A stretch of DNA of 64,000 nt from JAKPUX01 sp035353815. Its GTDB lineage: Bacteria; Zhuqueibacterota; Zhuqueibacteria; Residuimicrobiales; Residuimicrobiaceae. The position numbers and the translations under genes are program-made. The notes beneath the pieces are model-generated. The model was not told the origin of the DNA, searched no databases, and worked only from the letters and a program-made list of their open reading frames with translations. Position 1 is the stretch's first letter. Each line of letters starts with the position of its first letter. Below are positions 25,020 to 34,054 of the stretch, piece by piece. The DNA is taken from contig DAOQAG010000004.1 of assembly GCA_035353815.1 (NCBI GenBank), forward strand, positions 73,963-137,962, in the 5' to 3' direction.

Positions 25020-27401
25020 ATGCAGCCCTGGTTGCATGGCAAGCCGGCGGTCAAAATTCTCCTGCCCTTCATTGCGGGCATCGCCTGCGCCCGCATCGCC
25101 GGAGGACCCTGGATACTCCCGGCCCTGGCTCTGGCCCTGCTGCTGCCTCTGGCCCTGATCGCCTTGCGCCACCGGCGCGAGCAGCTCTTTACCGTGGTGG
25201 TGGTGCTGGCCTGCTTCAGCGCCGGCGGACTGCGGCTGATGCTCGCGCTGCAGCTGGTGGCGCAAGACGATGTGCGGCGGATGGCGGATTGGCCCGCACC
25301 GGTCAGTCTTGAGGGGACCATCAGCGCGCCGGTGGAACGCAAGGGCGACCGGCAGCTCTTTGTGCTCGCCACCGATTCGCTCTGGAGTGAGGAGCGCGGT
25401 TTTGCGGTGCGCGGCCACACCCGGATCATCTTTTACGATACCCTGCTGACCCTGCGGCAGGGCGACCGGCTGGTGGCCAAGGGGATGCTGCGTTCGCCGG
25501 CTGGAGCCGGCAATCCCGGCGGTTTCGACTATCGCGCCTGGCTCGCCGCCCAGGGGATTCACAGCCAGATGGGTGTGGCAGGACCGGCGCGCCTGCTCCT
25601 GCTCGCACGCGACCAGGACCCCCTGATCCAGCGGCTGCTGGTGCGCCCCCTGCGCGGCCATATTCTGCGCGTGGTCGACAGCACTCTTGACGGCGAGAGC
25701 CGCGCCCTGCTCAGTGCCCTCCTGGTCGGGGTGCAGAGTGACATCGACGATGAGTTGCGGCAGGAGTTCAGCGCGGTCGGCGTCGTCCACGTCCTGGCGG
25801 TCTCGGGCCTGCACGTCGGCTTCGTCCTGGCCGCCCTCTTGCTCGGCATCAATCTTCTGCGCATCCCCCATCGCGCGCGGCTGCCACTGCTGCTGGCGGC
25901 CCTCTGGATTTACACCCTGGTCACCGGCTCGGCACCGCCGGTGGTGCGTGCGGCGGTCATGGGCGCCCTGCTGCTGGCGGCGCCGGCTCTGCAGCGCCGC
26001 CTCGATCCCGTCAACGCCATCGCCCTGGCGGCGCTGGCGATCCTGCTCGCCAATCCGCTCGACCTGTTCGGGGCAGGATTCCAGCTCAGCTTCGCGGCCA
26101 CCCTCGGTATCCTGCTGATCTACCGGCGCCTCGACCGCTGGGCCGCCGTGCAGCTTTCCTGGTGGCGCCGCTGGGACCATTCCTGGCGGAAATCGGCGCT
26201 GCAGCTGCTCATGGTCAGCCTGGCTGCCCAGGTGGCGACCCTGCCGTTGACGGCCTGGTATTTCAATAACGTGCCGCTCTACGGTCTTCTCGCCAATCTG
26301 CTGGTGGTGCCGCTCTCCTCATTGATCGTCATGACCGGCTTTCTCGCAGTGACCGTCGCTGCGATCTCCTCCTGGGCGGGATTCATCGTGATGCAGTGCG
26401 ATTGGCTCTTCCTCCAGGCGCTCATCCACCTCGTCAAGGGAACGGCGGCGCTGCCGGGCGCGGCGCTCGACATCGCCACCCCCTCGCTCTGGCTGCTCGC
26501 CCTCTGGTATCTGGCGCTGGGCCTGGTGCTCTCCTGGCCGCGGCCGCGGCTGGCCAAGGCCTGGCTGCTGGCGATGCTGGCAGTGGCGAACGGCTGGATC
26601 TGGAGCGAAGCCGTGCACCCGCGCCATGAGGCGCGGATCCTTTTTTTCGATGCCGGCCAGGGCGATGCGGCCCTGCTCGCCTTTCCCAACGGCGTGCACC
26701 TGCTCATCGATGCGGGGGATGCCAATGCCCGTTTCGACTGCGGCCGGAGTGTGATATTGCCCTGGCTGCGCCGCGAGGGCATTGCTGCTCTCGATGCCGT
26801 GTTCGTCACCCACTCGCACGCGGATCACGCCGGCGGTGTGGCAACCCTGCTGCGCCAGGGGCGCATCCGCACGCTCTATCATCCCGGCGGCACGGCACTG
26901 CCGGCCTTTCGCAGCCTCGACAGTCTCGCCCGCCGCTGCAACGTGGCGGTTCATGCCGGCACGGCCGGGAGCGATCTCTACCCGGCGCCGGGCGCCTGGC
27001 TGCGGATCCTGCAGGCGGGCGGCAGCGGCGGGGAACCCTGGGATGAAAACAACGGTTCAATGGTTATCCGGCTGCAATATGGCCGCAGGATTTTTCTCTT
27101 TCTTTCCGACATCGAGATCGCCGGCGAGGCCAGTCTGCTTGCCTGCGGAGATCTGCTGCCGTGTGATGTGGTCAAGGTGGCGCACCACGGCAGTCCGGGG
27201 GCCAGCTCGGAGGCGCTGCTCTCAGCCACGGCCGCGCACTACGCTATCATCCCGGTGGGGCGCGGCAATGCTTTTCACCTGCCCTCAGCGGCGGTGGTGG
27301 CACGCTGGCAGGCCGCCGGCGCCCGGGTGCTGCGCACCGACGAGTCGGGGGCGGTCCTCTTCGCCAGTAACGGCGATACCCTGCGCTGCCTGAGGCCGTA
27401 G
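25020..27401 (+). CDS. comEC: DNA internalization-related competence protein ComEC/Rec2
   Basis: This 793-residue polytopic inner-membrane protein forms the channel for single-stranded DNA during transformation. An N-terminal membrane pair and a DUF4131-type OB-like domain occupy about 1-170. The competence domain follows at about 215-500, with VHVLAVSGLHVGFVLAALL and many transmembrane helices. A C-terminal metallo-beta-lactamase-like domain spans about 535-790, with DAGQGDAALL and the metal motif THSHADHAGG. Length and order are normal for full-length ComEC. No other competence genes are visible nearby. A GTGAGG ribosome site precedes the ATG. Confidence 0.93.
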   Translation: MQPWLHGKPAVKILLPFIAGIACARIAGGPWILPALALALLLPLALIALRHRREQLFTVVVVLACFSAGGLRLMLALQLVAQDDVRRMADWPAPVSLEGTISAPVERKGDRQLFVLATDSLWSEERGFAVRGHTRIIFYDTLLTLRQGDRLVAKGMLRSPAGAGNPGGFDYRAWLAAQGIHSQMGVAGPARLLLLARDQDPLIQRLLVRPLRGHILRVVDSTLDGESRALLSALLVGVQSDIDDELRQEFSAVGVVHVLAVSGLHVGFVLAALLLGINLLRIPHRARLPLLLAALWIYTLVTGSAPPVVRAAVMGALLLAAPALQRRLDPVNAIALAALAILLANPLDLFGAGFQLSFAATLGILLIYRRLDRWAAVQLSWWRRWDHSWRKSALQLLMVSLAAQVATLPLTAWYFNNVPLYGLLANLLVVPLSSLIVMTGFLAVTVAAISSWAGFIVMQCDWLFLQALIHLVKGTAALPGAALDIATPSLWLLALWYLALGLVLSWPRPRLAKAWLLAMLAVANGWIWSEAVHPRHEARILFFDAGQGDAALLAFPNGVHLLIDAGDANARFDCGRSVILPWLRREGIAALDAVFVTHSHADHAGGVATLLRQGRIRTLYHPGGTALPAFRSLDSLARRCNVAVHAGTAGSDLYPAPGAWLRILQAGGSGGEPWDENNGSMVIRLQYGRRIFLFLSDIEIAGEASLLACGDLLPCDVVKVAHHGSPGASSEALLSATAAHYAIIPVGRGNAFHLPSAAVVARWQAAGARVLRTDESGAVLFASNGDTLRCLRP

Positions 27402-27476
27402 CGGTTTCGTCAGGGCTGGAGGGTACCTCGAAGCAGACCAGAACTGGATGCCCAACAACAGGAAATTTGTCCGGCT

Positions 27477-28085
27477 ATGGATTGGTTATATTATGAACGG
27501 GAGCTTTGGCGCGCCGGATTCCGCGGCGTCGCCGGGATCGATGAGGCCGGCCGCGGTCCGCTGGCGGGACCGGTCGTCGCCGCCGCGGTCCTCTTTGCTC
27601 CGGAAGCCGCGCTCCTGCCCGGGATCAACGATTCCAAGAAACTTTCCGCCGCCCGCCGGGAGGCGCTCTACGCGCAGATCATGGCCGCCGCCCTCAGTGT
27701 CGGCGTCGGGGCCGCTTCGCCGGCGGAGATCGACAGCCTCAATATTCTCCAGGCCACCTATCTGGCCATGGAACGCGCCGTCGCCCGGCTCGAACCGCCC
27801 GCGGAGTTCCTCCTCGTCGATGGCACGGGGGTGCCCCGCTGCGGTGCACCGGCCCGGGCGATCGTCAAGGGCGATAACCTGAGCATGAGCATTGCGGCCG
27901 CGTCGATCATCGCCAAGGTAACCAGAGACCAGATCATGAACGAATTGCACCTCAGCCATCCCCAGTACGGCTTCGCCCGCCACAAGGGCTATCCGACCGC
28001 GGCGCATATCGACGCCATCCGCCGCTACGGGCTATCGCCGGTGCATCGCCGCTCCTTTCATCCCCGGGCACTGGAGAACCTTTAG
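27477..28085 (+). CDS. rnhB: Ribonuclease HII
   Basis: This 202-residue enzyme removes ribonucleotides and RNA primers from DNA-RNA hybrids. The acidic active site is complete: Asp22 and Glu23 in GIDEAGRGPLAGP, Asp115 in FLLVDG, and a fourth Asp in AKVTRDQIM. GDNLSMSIAAASIIAK and the C-terminal HKGYPTAAH segment are diagnostic for HII rather than HI. It is followed after 2 bases by yraN, a common bacterial pairing. Confidence 0.95.
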   Translation: MDWLYYERELWRAGFRGVAGIDEAGRGPLAGPVVAAAVLFAPEAALLPGINDSKKLSAARREALYAQIMAAALSVGVGAASPAEIDSLNILQATYLAMERAVARLEPPAEFLLVDGTGVPRCGAPARAIVKGDNLSMSIAAASIIAKVTRDQIMNELHLSHPQYGFARHKGYPTAAHIDAIRRYGLSPVHRRSFHPRALENL

Positions 28086-28087
28086 AG

Positions 28088-28477
28088 ATGGATAAACCCA
28101 ATCGGCAGCAGCGCGTCGGCCGGGCCGGCGAGGATCAGGCCGCCCGCTACCTGGAGCAGCAGGGGTGCACGATCCTGGCGCGCAACTTTCGCACCCGGCA
28201 TGGCGAGATCGATCTCATCGCCCGCGACCACCAGGTGCTGCTCTTCGTCGAGATCAAGACCTGTTCCGCCGATTCCTTCGGCCGGCCGGAGAGCTGGGTC
28301 ACGCCGCTCAAGCAGCGCCGCATCGCCGGCGCTGCCCTCACCTGGATTCATCAGAACCACTGTGAAAATCAGGACTGCCGCTTCGACGTCATTGCCATCG
28401 ACCTGCGCCAGGGTGAAGGCGGGCTGCAGCATATCCGCGATGCTTTCTGGATGCCCGACCTGGCAGGCCGCTATTGA
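28088..28477 (+). CDS. yraN: YraN family protein (UPF0102)
   Basis: This 129-residue protein has the endonuclease-like fold of the UPF0102 family. The family pattern is visible: GEDQAARYLEQQG, then NFRTRHGEIDLIA, then LLFVEIKT, giving the Glu/Asp/Glu-x-Lys residues expected of a PD-(D/E)xK-like core. Function is unproven in the family, though linkage to rnhB is widespread. Its stop overlaps the next gene's TTG start by 4 bases. Confidence 0.93.
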   Translation: MDKPNRQQRVGRAGEDQAARYLEQQGCTILARNFRTRHGEIDLIARDHQVLLFVEIKTCSADSFGRPESWVTPLKQRRIAGAALTWIHQNHCENQDCRFDVIAIDLRQGEGGLQHIRDAFWMPDLAGRY

Positions 28478-28809
28478 AGGCCCTGCTCAAAAAAATCGGA
28501 CCTTGGCTCATCGAGCTCGCCAAATGGGGCGTTGTGATCGTGCTGCTGCTGCCGCTGCGCAATGCCGGCAAGGAGGCCATCGATTTCAGCCGCGTGGTGC
28601 TGGGCATCCTGCTCTTCATCCTTTTCGCCGGCAAGATGTTCTATGACGCCATCCTCGACCAGTACAAGCGCAGCAAGGCCACCTCGGCCGGCGCGGAGAT
28701 CATTGCCATGGTCGGCATGGTGGTCGTCATGGCCATCGTCGTCGCCCTGGTGGTGGTAAGCATCGGCCTGACGGTCTATTTTTATCTGCAGCAGGGATCG
28801 GCGCGCTGA
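28474..28809 (+). CDS. Small two-helix membrane protein, function unknown
   Basis: This 111-residue protein begins with an amphipathic basic N-terminus. It has a hydrophobic segment at about 17-25, another at about 38-52, and a strong helix near 78-105 (MVGMVVVMAIVVALVVVSI). The TTG start overlaps the yraN stop in a TTGA arrangement, which implies translational coupling; no ATG or GTG offers a better start. I do not recognise a family. It could assist the two preceding nucleic-acid enzymes or be unrelated. Confidence 0.6.
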   Translation: MKALLKKIGPWLIELAKWGVVIVLLLPLRNAGKEAIDFSRVVLGILLFILFAGKMFYDAILDQYKRSKATSAGAEIIAMVGMVVVMAIVVALVVVSIGLTVYFYLQQGSAR

Positions 28810-28835
28810 ACCCGGCGAGCCCCCGGCAAGTTCTG

Positions 28836-28963
28836 CCCGGCGCGCTCGACCCGGCCTTCATCCGCGGCGTTCTTTACCCGGCGTTGAACCCGGCGCGCTC
28901 GACCCGGCCTTCATCCGCGGCACTCATCCGCGGCGTTCTTTACCCGGCGTTGTACCCGGCGCG
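28836..28963 (+). repeat. Degenerate intergenic direct repeats
   Basis: A 33-base segment at 28836-28868 recurs at 28889-28921. A 40-base segment at 28858-28897 recurs at 28924-28963 with one change. All copies carry CCCGGCG cores. The rest of 28810-29002 is GC-rich, with a small hairpin GGCGC/GCGCC near 28957, and shows no gene. Confidence 0.75.
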
Positions 28964-29002
28964 AAGAAGCGCCTTCCGGGCGCAAATGGGCCATTTTTTG
29001 CT

Positions 29003-29030
29003 TGATTCCAATGGTATATTTGCATAAATT
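29003..29030 (+). promoter_or_regulatory. Candidate promoter of tRNA-Thr
   Basis: TTGATT (29003-29008) and TAAATT (29025-29030) are 16 bases apart in an AT-rich patch, 32 bases before the tRNA. The same TTGATT/TAAATT pair occurs upstream of the TPR lipoprotein at 35161. Confidence 0.45.
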
Positions 29031-29062
29031 ATCAGGATTTAAAATACAGGAAGTCATGCCAA

Positions 29063-29135
29063 GCCACCTTAGCTCAGTCGGTAGAGCGGCTCACTCGTAA
29101 TGAGCAGGTCGTCGGTTCGATTCCGACAGGTGGCT
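29063..29135 (+). tRNA. tRNA-Thr (anticodon CGT)
   Basis: The cloverleaf is complete. The acceptor stem is GCCACCT with AGGTGGC, and the D-arm is AGCTCAGTCGGTAGAGC. The anticodon loop CTCGTAA gives anticodon CGT. The T-arm is GTCGGTTCGATTCCGAC and the discriminator base is T. The CCA end is not encoded. The next gene starts about 30 bases downstream, so processing of a joint transcript is possible. Confidence 0.96.
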
Positions 29136-29165
29136 CATGCCATTTCTGCGGGTGGAGGCACGAAG

Positions 29166-30113
29166 ATGAACCCGAATCTGGAAAACATCATGAAAAAATG
29201 GACCATGGCCATTGTGCTGACGGTCTTTGGCACCGCTGCTCTGGCTTCGACTCCAGGCGGGACTGCAGGCTTTCAATTTCTCAAGACCCATACCAGCGCC
29301 CGTTCCGCCGCTATGGCAGGCGCCATGGTGGCGGTCACCCCCGATTACGCTGCCCTTCATTTCAATCCCGCGGGCATCGCTGCAACCAGCAGCCGCTCCG
29401 GCAGCTTCAGCTACCTCCACCATCTCCTCGATTTCAATGCCGGCCACATCACCTTCCTCCAGCCCGGGATCGGGCCGGGGGTGATCGCCGCGGCCATTGA
29501 CTATATGGATTATGGTAATTTTGACCGCCGCGATCAGGACAACCAGGATCTCGGCCAGTTCCACGCCGGCAGCATTGCCTTCACCGGCGCCTATGGCCTG
29601 CAGCCGCTGCCGCAACTCTACGCCGGCCTCTCCCTCAAGTACCTCCGCGCGGCGATCGATGACTATGCCTCGGATGCTGTGGCCGTCGATGGCGGCATAC
29701 TCTACCGCATCCCCAGCCAGCAGCTTTCCCTCGGCGCCAGCTTTGGTAACGCCGGCAAGGTGCTCAGCGCCTTCGTGTCGACCCGGGATCCCCTGCCCAC
29801 GGTGGTCCGCCTCGGCCTCACCAAGAGCCTCGCGCATTTACCCTTGATGCTCAGTCTGCAGCTCTACAAATACTCGGATGAGGAGTGGCACGGCGCCCTG
29901 GGCGGCGAGTTCACGGTTTATGAGAATGTTTTCCTGCGGCTCGGCTACGACCAGGCTGGACGGGAGATGCATGTCGACCAGTCCGGGGACCGGTTCGCCG
30001 GTGCCGCATTGGGCCTCGGCGCCATCTGGCGCGAGTACCGCATTGATTATGCGATAAGTTCCATGGGCGCCCTGGGCGTGCTCAACCGCTTCACCCTCTC
30101 CGGCAGCTTCTGA
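29166..30113 (+). CDS. PorV/PorQ-like outer-membrane protein
   Basis: This is a barrel protein of about 315 residues. It has a signal peptide (MKKWTMAIVLTVFGTAALAS) after a short leader and the family N-terminal block ARSAAMAGAMVAVTPDYAAL followed by HFNPAGIA. The strands alternate through to a terminal Phe (LSGSF). The ATG at 29166 is preceded by GGTGGAGG; an alternative ATG at 29190 starts directly at the signal peptide. It is shorter than the PorV-like gene at 19333 and lacks an adjacent cargo gene, so it may be PorQ-like. The start lies just 30 bases after the tRNA-Thr gene. Confidence 0.75.
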   Translation: MNPNLENIMKKWTMAIVLTVFGTAALASTPGGTAGFQFLKTHTSARSAAMAGAMVAVTPDYAALHFNPAGIAATSSRSGSFSYLHHLLDFNAGHITFLQPGIGPGVIAAAIDYMDYGNFDRRDQDNQDLGQFHAGSIAFTGAYGLQPLPQLYAGLSLKYLRAAIDDYASDAVAVDGGILYRIPSQQLSLGASFGNAGKVLSAFVSTRDPLPTVVRLGLTKSLAHLPLMLSLQLYKYSDEEWHGALGGEFTVYENVFLRLGYDQAGREMHVDQSGDRFAGAALGLGAIWREYRIDYAISSMGALGVLNRFTLSGSF

Positions 30114-30187
30114 TCGGCACACCCTGCGACCGCTGAACCCGGCCGCGTCTCTGGATCTTCATCGCCTGCACGCAAAATGGTCATGCC

Positions 30188-31000
30188 ATGCCTACGGATC
30201 GTCAACACCCGGTCACGGTTCCAGGTCTGATCGAGTTCAAGCGCCGCGGCGACAAGATCGCCGCGCTCACCGCCTATGACTACAGCTTCGCCCGGCTCCT
30301 GGATGACGCCGGCATCGATGTGGTGCTCGTGGGCGATTCCGCTGCACAGGTCAGCGCCGGCCGCGAGTCCACTCTGCCCTTGACCATGGACGAGGCGCTT
30401 TACCACGCCCGCATGGTGCGCCGCGGCGTGCGCTCGGCCCTGCTGGTGGCCGACATGCCCTTTCTCTCCTACCAGGTCTCCCCGGAAGAAGCTCTGCGCA
30501 ACGCCGGCCGCTTTTTCAAGGAGGCGGAGGTCGACGCGGTCAAGCTCGAGGGCGGCGCCACCATCGCCACTACGGTCCAGCGCCTGGTCCAGGCCGGCAT
30601 GCCGGTCATGGGCCATATCGGCTTGACCCCCCAATCGGTCCGCCGCTTCGGGGGCTACCCGTTGCAGGGCAAGGAGGAGGGCACCGCCGAGCTGCTCCGG
30701 GTGGATGCCGAGGTGCTGCAGCAGGCCGGCATCTTTGCGCTGGTGCTGGAAAAGATTCCCGCCGAACTGGCCCGCCGGATCACCGCCGCCGTGGAGGTGC
30801 CGACCATCGGCATCGGGGCCGGCCCGCACTGCGATGGCCAGATCCTCGTGACCTATGATATGCTCGGCCTCTTTGAGGAGTTTCGTCCCAAATTCGTGCG
30901 CCGTTATGCCGATCTGGCGGCGGCGGTACGCCAGGCCTGCGGCCGGTACGGGGATGAGGTGCGCAGCGGCGCTTTTCCCGGATCCGAGGAGAGTTACTAG
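30188..31000 (+). CDS. panB: 3-methyl-2-oxobutanoate hydroxymethyltransferase
   Basis: This 270-residue enzyme makes ketopantoate from alpha-ketoisovalerate and methylenetetrahydrofolate, the first committed step of pantothenate synthesis. Family motifs include ALTAYDYSFARLLDDAGID, LVGDSAAQV, a lysine/glutamate segment AVKLEGG, VMGHIGLTPQSVRRFGGY and IGIGAGPHCDGQILV. Full length is normal. panC follows after 18 bases, forming a two-gene unit; panD and a ketopantoate reductase are not in the window. Confidence 0.96.
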   Translation: MPTDRQHPVTVPGLIEFKRRGDKIAALTAYDYSFARLLDDAGIDVVLVGDSAAQVSAGRESTLPLTMDEALYHARMVRRGVRSALLVADMPFLSYQVSPEEALRNAGRFFKEAEVDAVKLEGGATIATTVQRLVQAGMPVMGHIGLTPQSVRRFGGYPLQGKEEGTAELLRVDAEVLQQAGIFALVLEKIPAELARRITAAVEVPTIGIGAGPHCDGQILVTYDMLGLFEEFRPKFVRRYADLAAAVRQACGRYGDEVRSGAFPGSEESY

Positions 31001-31018
31001 GAGTACAGGGAGCAGGTC

Positions 31019-31888
31019 ATGTCCGATTCCGCCATTACCGTCGTTACACGCCCTGAGGAGATGCGCGCACAAGCCGATCTCTGGCGCAGCCAGGGATTGA
31101 CCATCGCCCTGGTCCCGACCATGGGATATCTCCATGAGGGCCATGCCAGCCTCATCCGCCGCGCCCGGCAGTTGGCCGACCGCGTGGTGGTCAGCATCTT
31201 TGTCAATCCCATCCAGTTCGGCCCGAATGAGGATTTCGCCGCTTATCCCCGTGATCTGGCGCGCGATCAGGCCCTCGCTGCCTGCGAGGGTGCGGATCTG
31301 GTCTTCACTCCAGAGGCGGCCGATTTTTACCCCACCGATTTCCAGAGCAGCGTGCATGTGGCCAGGCTCACCGAGGGGCTTTGCGGCGCCTCGCGCCCCG
31401 GCCATTTCGACGGCGTGACTACCGTCGTCACGCTCCTCTTTCACCTCGTCAAGCCCCATGTTGCTGTTTTCGGCGCCAAGGATTATCAGCAGGCCGCGGT
31501 GGTGCGCCGGATGACGCGTGACCTCAGCTTCGGCATCGCCATCGAAGTCGTCCCAATCGTGCGCGAAGCCTCCGGCCTGGCGCTGAGCTCGCGCAACAGC
31601 TACCTCTCCGAGCAGCAGCGTGCCGAGGCCACTGTGCTCTACCAGTCCCTGCGCCTGGCGGAGGCGCTGGTCCACAGCGGCGAACAGGATGCGGGACGGG
31701 TCATCGCCGCGATGCAGACCCTGATCGACGGCATGGCCTCGAGCCGGATCGACTATATCGCCCTGGTCGATCCCGACACCCTTGAGCCGGTGCAGCAGAT
31801 CACCCGGGACGTGCAAGCCCTGCTCGCGGTCTATATCGGACAGACCCGGCTGATCGACAACCTGCGCCTCGAGCCCCCCGGCGTCTGA
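31019..31888 (+). CDS. panC: Pantothenate synthetase (pantoate--beta-alanine ligase)
   Basis: This 289-residue enzyme condenses pantoate with beta-alanine using ATP. The nucleotidyltransferase HIGH-like signature is VPTMGYLHEGHASLI. The conserved segments FVNPIQFGPNEDF, RPGHFDGVTTVV, FGAKDYQQ and LALSSRNSYLS (KMSKS-equivalent) are all present. It lies directly behind panB, with a ribosome site in GGAGCAGG. The product feeds CoA synthesis, whose last enzyme coaE is at 10610. Confidence 0.96.
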   Translation: MSDSAITVVTRPEEMRAQADLWRSQGLTIALVPTMGYLHEGHASLIRRARQLADRVVVSIFVNPIQFGPNEDFAAYPRDLARDQALAACEGADLVFTPEAADFYPTDFQSSVHVARLTEGLCGASRPGHFDGVTTVVTLLFHLVKPHVAVFGAKDYQQAAVVRRMTRDLSFGIAIEVVPIVREASGLALSSRNSYLSEQQRAEATVLYQSLRLAEALVHSGEQDAGRVIAAMQTLIDGMASSRIDYIALVDPDTLEPVQQITRDVQALLAVYIGQTRLIDNLRLEPPGV

Positions 31889-32044
31889 GTGGCGCTGCGC
31901 GCCCTCTTCTTCGGCCCCTCCTGCGCCGGAAACGTCTTTTCGGCCTGGCCGATGGCGGGAACCTGCGAGGCGGTACAGCCCGGCGCCGGGCGTCGCTTTT
32001 CCGCCGTTCTGCGCCCCCCGACAAGTGCAAAAAAACCAAATTTA

Positions 32045-32073
32045 TTGTTGTTTTTCTCGTTAATTTTTATATC
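32045..32073 (+). promoter_or_regulatory. Candidate promoter upstream of the LytR_C gene
   Basis: TTGTTG (32045-32050) and TATATC (32068-32073) are 17 bases apart in a sharply AT-rich stretch. The 5' part of this 270-base intergenic region (31889-32030) is GC-rich and holds no gene I can support. Confidence 0.4.
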
Positions 32074-32158
32074 TTTATTGATATCAATTCTTTGTTGTAC
32101 CGGGGGCGGGCGGGACCGCCAGACGATTGCATTCAGGTTAATGGGAAGGAACACCGCT

Positions 32159-32683
32159 GTGAGCAAGAGATCGTTTGTTTCGCGAAAAGTGTATGCCAGA
32201 CGGCCTGCAAGCCAAAAGCCGGCACGGAGCAGCAGTACCGGCGCCGGATTTTTTAAAAAGGGCGGCAAGAACATTCTCATTTGGGGGCTTTTAGTCATTA
32301 ATGTGGTCCTGATCGCTTCCCTGTTGAAAAAGATTGTTCTTCCCTCCGGCACGCCCACGACCATCGTGGACAGCAGCACCACCTCCGTCGCGGTGCTCAA
32401 CGGCTGCGGCGCCAAAGGCGTCGCCAATGTGTTCGCCGATGCCCTGCGGGAAAAGCATTACAATGTGGTCGCCGTCGGCAATGCCGATACCTTTGATTAT
32501 GAAAAATCAGTCCTGATCAACCGCGGCCAGGTCGAAAACAAGGAGGTGGAACGCATCGCCTCTATCGTCGGTGTCTCCCGGGACCGTATCCTCGTCATCG
32601 AGAGCAAGACCGCGCAAAGCGACGTCGAGCTGGTCATCGGCACCGATTACAAGGATCTGCGCGCGTACCGTAAAAAACACTGA
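32159..32683 (+). CDS. Membrane-anchored protein with LytR C-terminal domain
   Basis: This protein of about 174 residues has a basic N-terminus and one transmembrane helix near residues 36-55 (NILIWGLLVINVVLIASLL). A periplasmic LytR_C domain follows at about 70-165, with VAVLNGCGAKGVANVFADAL and the closing VELVIGTDYKDL. The domain occurs alone or fused to LytR-CpsA-Psr proteins; no such catalytic domain is present here. The GTG at 32159 has GGAAGGA at a good distance. A longer frame opens at 31889, but it runs through the promoter-like AT-rich island and is unlikely. Function is unknown, with an envelope role inferred. Confidence 0.75.
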   Translation: MSKRSFVSRKVYARRPASQKPARSSSTGAGFFKKGGKNILIWGLLVINVVLIASLLKKIVLPSGTPTTIVDSSTTSVAVLNGCGAKGVANVFADALREKHYNVVAVGNADTFDYEKSVLINRGQVENKEVERIASIVGVSRDRILVIESKTAQSDVELVIGTDYKDLRAYRKKH

Positions 32684-32690
32684 TTCCGCC

Positions 32691-32712
32691 ATGCCTCCCT
32701 CCGGGGAGGCAT
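32691..32712 (+). terminator. Hairpin after the LytR_C gene
   Basis: A perfect 9-base-pair stem (32691-32699 with 32704-32712) has the loop TCCG and no U-tract. It swallows the ATG at 32711, which argues that waaA starts later, at 32741. Confidence 0.45.
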
Positions 32713-32740
32713 GATCATCCCCCACCAATCCCTTACAGGC

Positions 32741-34054
32741 ATGCAGCCCATTATCGTTCTGCTTTACAACGGGATATTCATCCCCCTCTTTTTGTTCACC
32801 ATCCGCTTGGCGTCCCTCTTCAATCGCAAGGTAGCCCGAGGCCTCGCTGGCCGCCGCGGCATGCTGCCCCGGCTGCAGACGCTCTGTGCCGCACTCGACC
32901 CCAATGCACCGCGCATCTGGATTCATGTGGCCTCCCTGGGCGAGTTCGAGCAGGCCAAGCCGATCGTCCGCGAAGTGCGCGCGCGCCTGCCGCACTGCCG
33001 TATCGCCATCTCCTTCTTCTCACCCTCCGGGTTTGACGCCGCGCAAAAATACCGCGAGGCCGACCTTCTCACCTATCTGCCCGTCGATTCGTGGCGGGCG
33101 ACCGGGGCGTTTCTCGATATCCTCCAGCCCGCGGTGCACCTGATCATCCGCCATGACATCTGGCCCAACATGCAGCGGCAGCTGCAGCGCCGCGGTATCC
33201 CCTCGTTGCTGGTCGACGCCAGCCTGACCCCGCAGCGCTTGCGCACCGTGCGCGCCCTGCGCGCGGTGCTGCGTCCGGTCTACGCCAGCTTTGCCGAGAT
33301 CCTGGTGACCACGGCGGAGAACATTGCCCCCTTCCGCTGGATCTATCCCCATCCTGAAAAGATCAGCGTCAGCGGCGACACCCGCTATGACCAGGTCAAT
33401 TTGCGGGCGCTCGAGAACGGCAAGATCGACGCACTGCGTGCGAGCGGCCGATTCCGGCGGGAGCGCTGCGTTGTAGCCGGCAGCACCTGGCCGAGTGATG
33501 AAAAGATCATCCTGCCGGCCCTGATCGCGTCACTGCAGCGCCATGCGGAGATGACCCTGGTCATCGCCCCGCATGAGACCACCGTAGAACATTTGCGCGG
33601 CATCGAGACGGCCTTGGCCGCGGCGGATATTTCCTGGGTGCGCCTGGCCGGATTTGCCGACGCCGGCCCCTTTCGCGTGCTCCTGATCGACCGTGTCGGC
33701 CTCCTCGCCAATCTCTATGCCCTTGGCGGCCTTGCCTTTGTCGGCGGCGGCTTCGGCCCCGGCGTGCACAGCGTGCTCGAGCCCGCCGCCCACGGCTGTG
33801 CTGTGGCTTTCGGGCCGCGCCACATCAATTCCCTGGAGGCCGCCGCGCTGCGGGGCTGCGGCGGCGGCACGATGATCGCCACGACCGGGGATATGCAGCA
33901 ACTGCTCGATACATTTCTGGGGGAGGGCCCGGCCGTTCAGCAGAGCGGGGCGGCGGCCCTCAGGATGGTCCAGGAAAATCTCGGCGCCAGCGGGCGGGTC
34001 GTCGATGCCATTATCCGCCAACTGCCGGCGGGAGAGGAGCGCAACCATGGATGA
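32741..34054 (+). CDS. waaA: 3-deoxy-D-manno-octulosonic acid (Kdo) transferase
   Basis: This GT-B enzyme of about 437 residues transfers Kdo to lipid A precursor at the inner membrane. An N-terminal hydrophobic anchor (IIVLLYNGIFIPLFLFTIRL) precedes the conserved block containing the catalytic glutamate (WIHVASLGEFEQAKP). AGSTWPSDEKIILPAL and the C-terminal GGGFGPGVHSVLEPAAHG are diagnostic. The ATG at 32741 gives a family-like N-terminus; an ATG at 32711 sits inside a hairpin. The stop overlaps mtnA by 8 bases. It complements the lpxD/lpxC/lpxA genes 8 kb downstream. Confidence 0.92.
   Translation: MQPIIVLLYNGIFIPLFLFTIRLASLFNRKVARGLAGRRGMLPRLQTLCAALDPNAPRIWIHVASLGEFEQAKPIVREVRARLPHCRIAISFFSPSGFDAAQKYREADLLTYLPVDSWRATGAFLDILQPAVHLIIRHDIWPNMQRQLQRRGIPSLLVDASLTPQRLRTVRALRAVLRPVYASFAEILVTTAENIAPFRWIYPHPEKISVSGDTRYDQVNLRALENGKIDALRASGRFRRERCVVAGSTWPSDEKIILPALIASLQRHAEMTLVIAPHETTVEHLRGIETALAAADISWVRLAGFADAGPFRVLLIDRVGLLANLYALGGLAFVGGGFGPGVHSVLEPAAHGCAVAFGPRHINSLEAAALRGCGGGTMIATTGDMQQLLDTFLGEGPAVQQSGAAALRMVQENLGASGRVVDAIIRQLPAGEERNHG

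Noticed and set aside
29100..29165. Upstream start of the PorV-like protein inside the tRNA-Thr gene
   Set aside because: The extra residues are encoded by the tRNA itself. A GGTGGAGG site and an ATG at 29166 give a sensible start.
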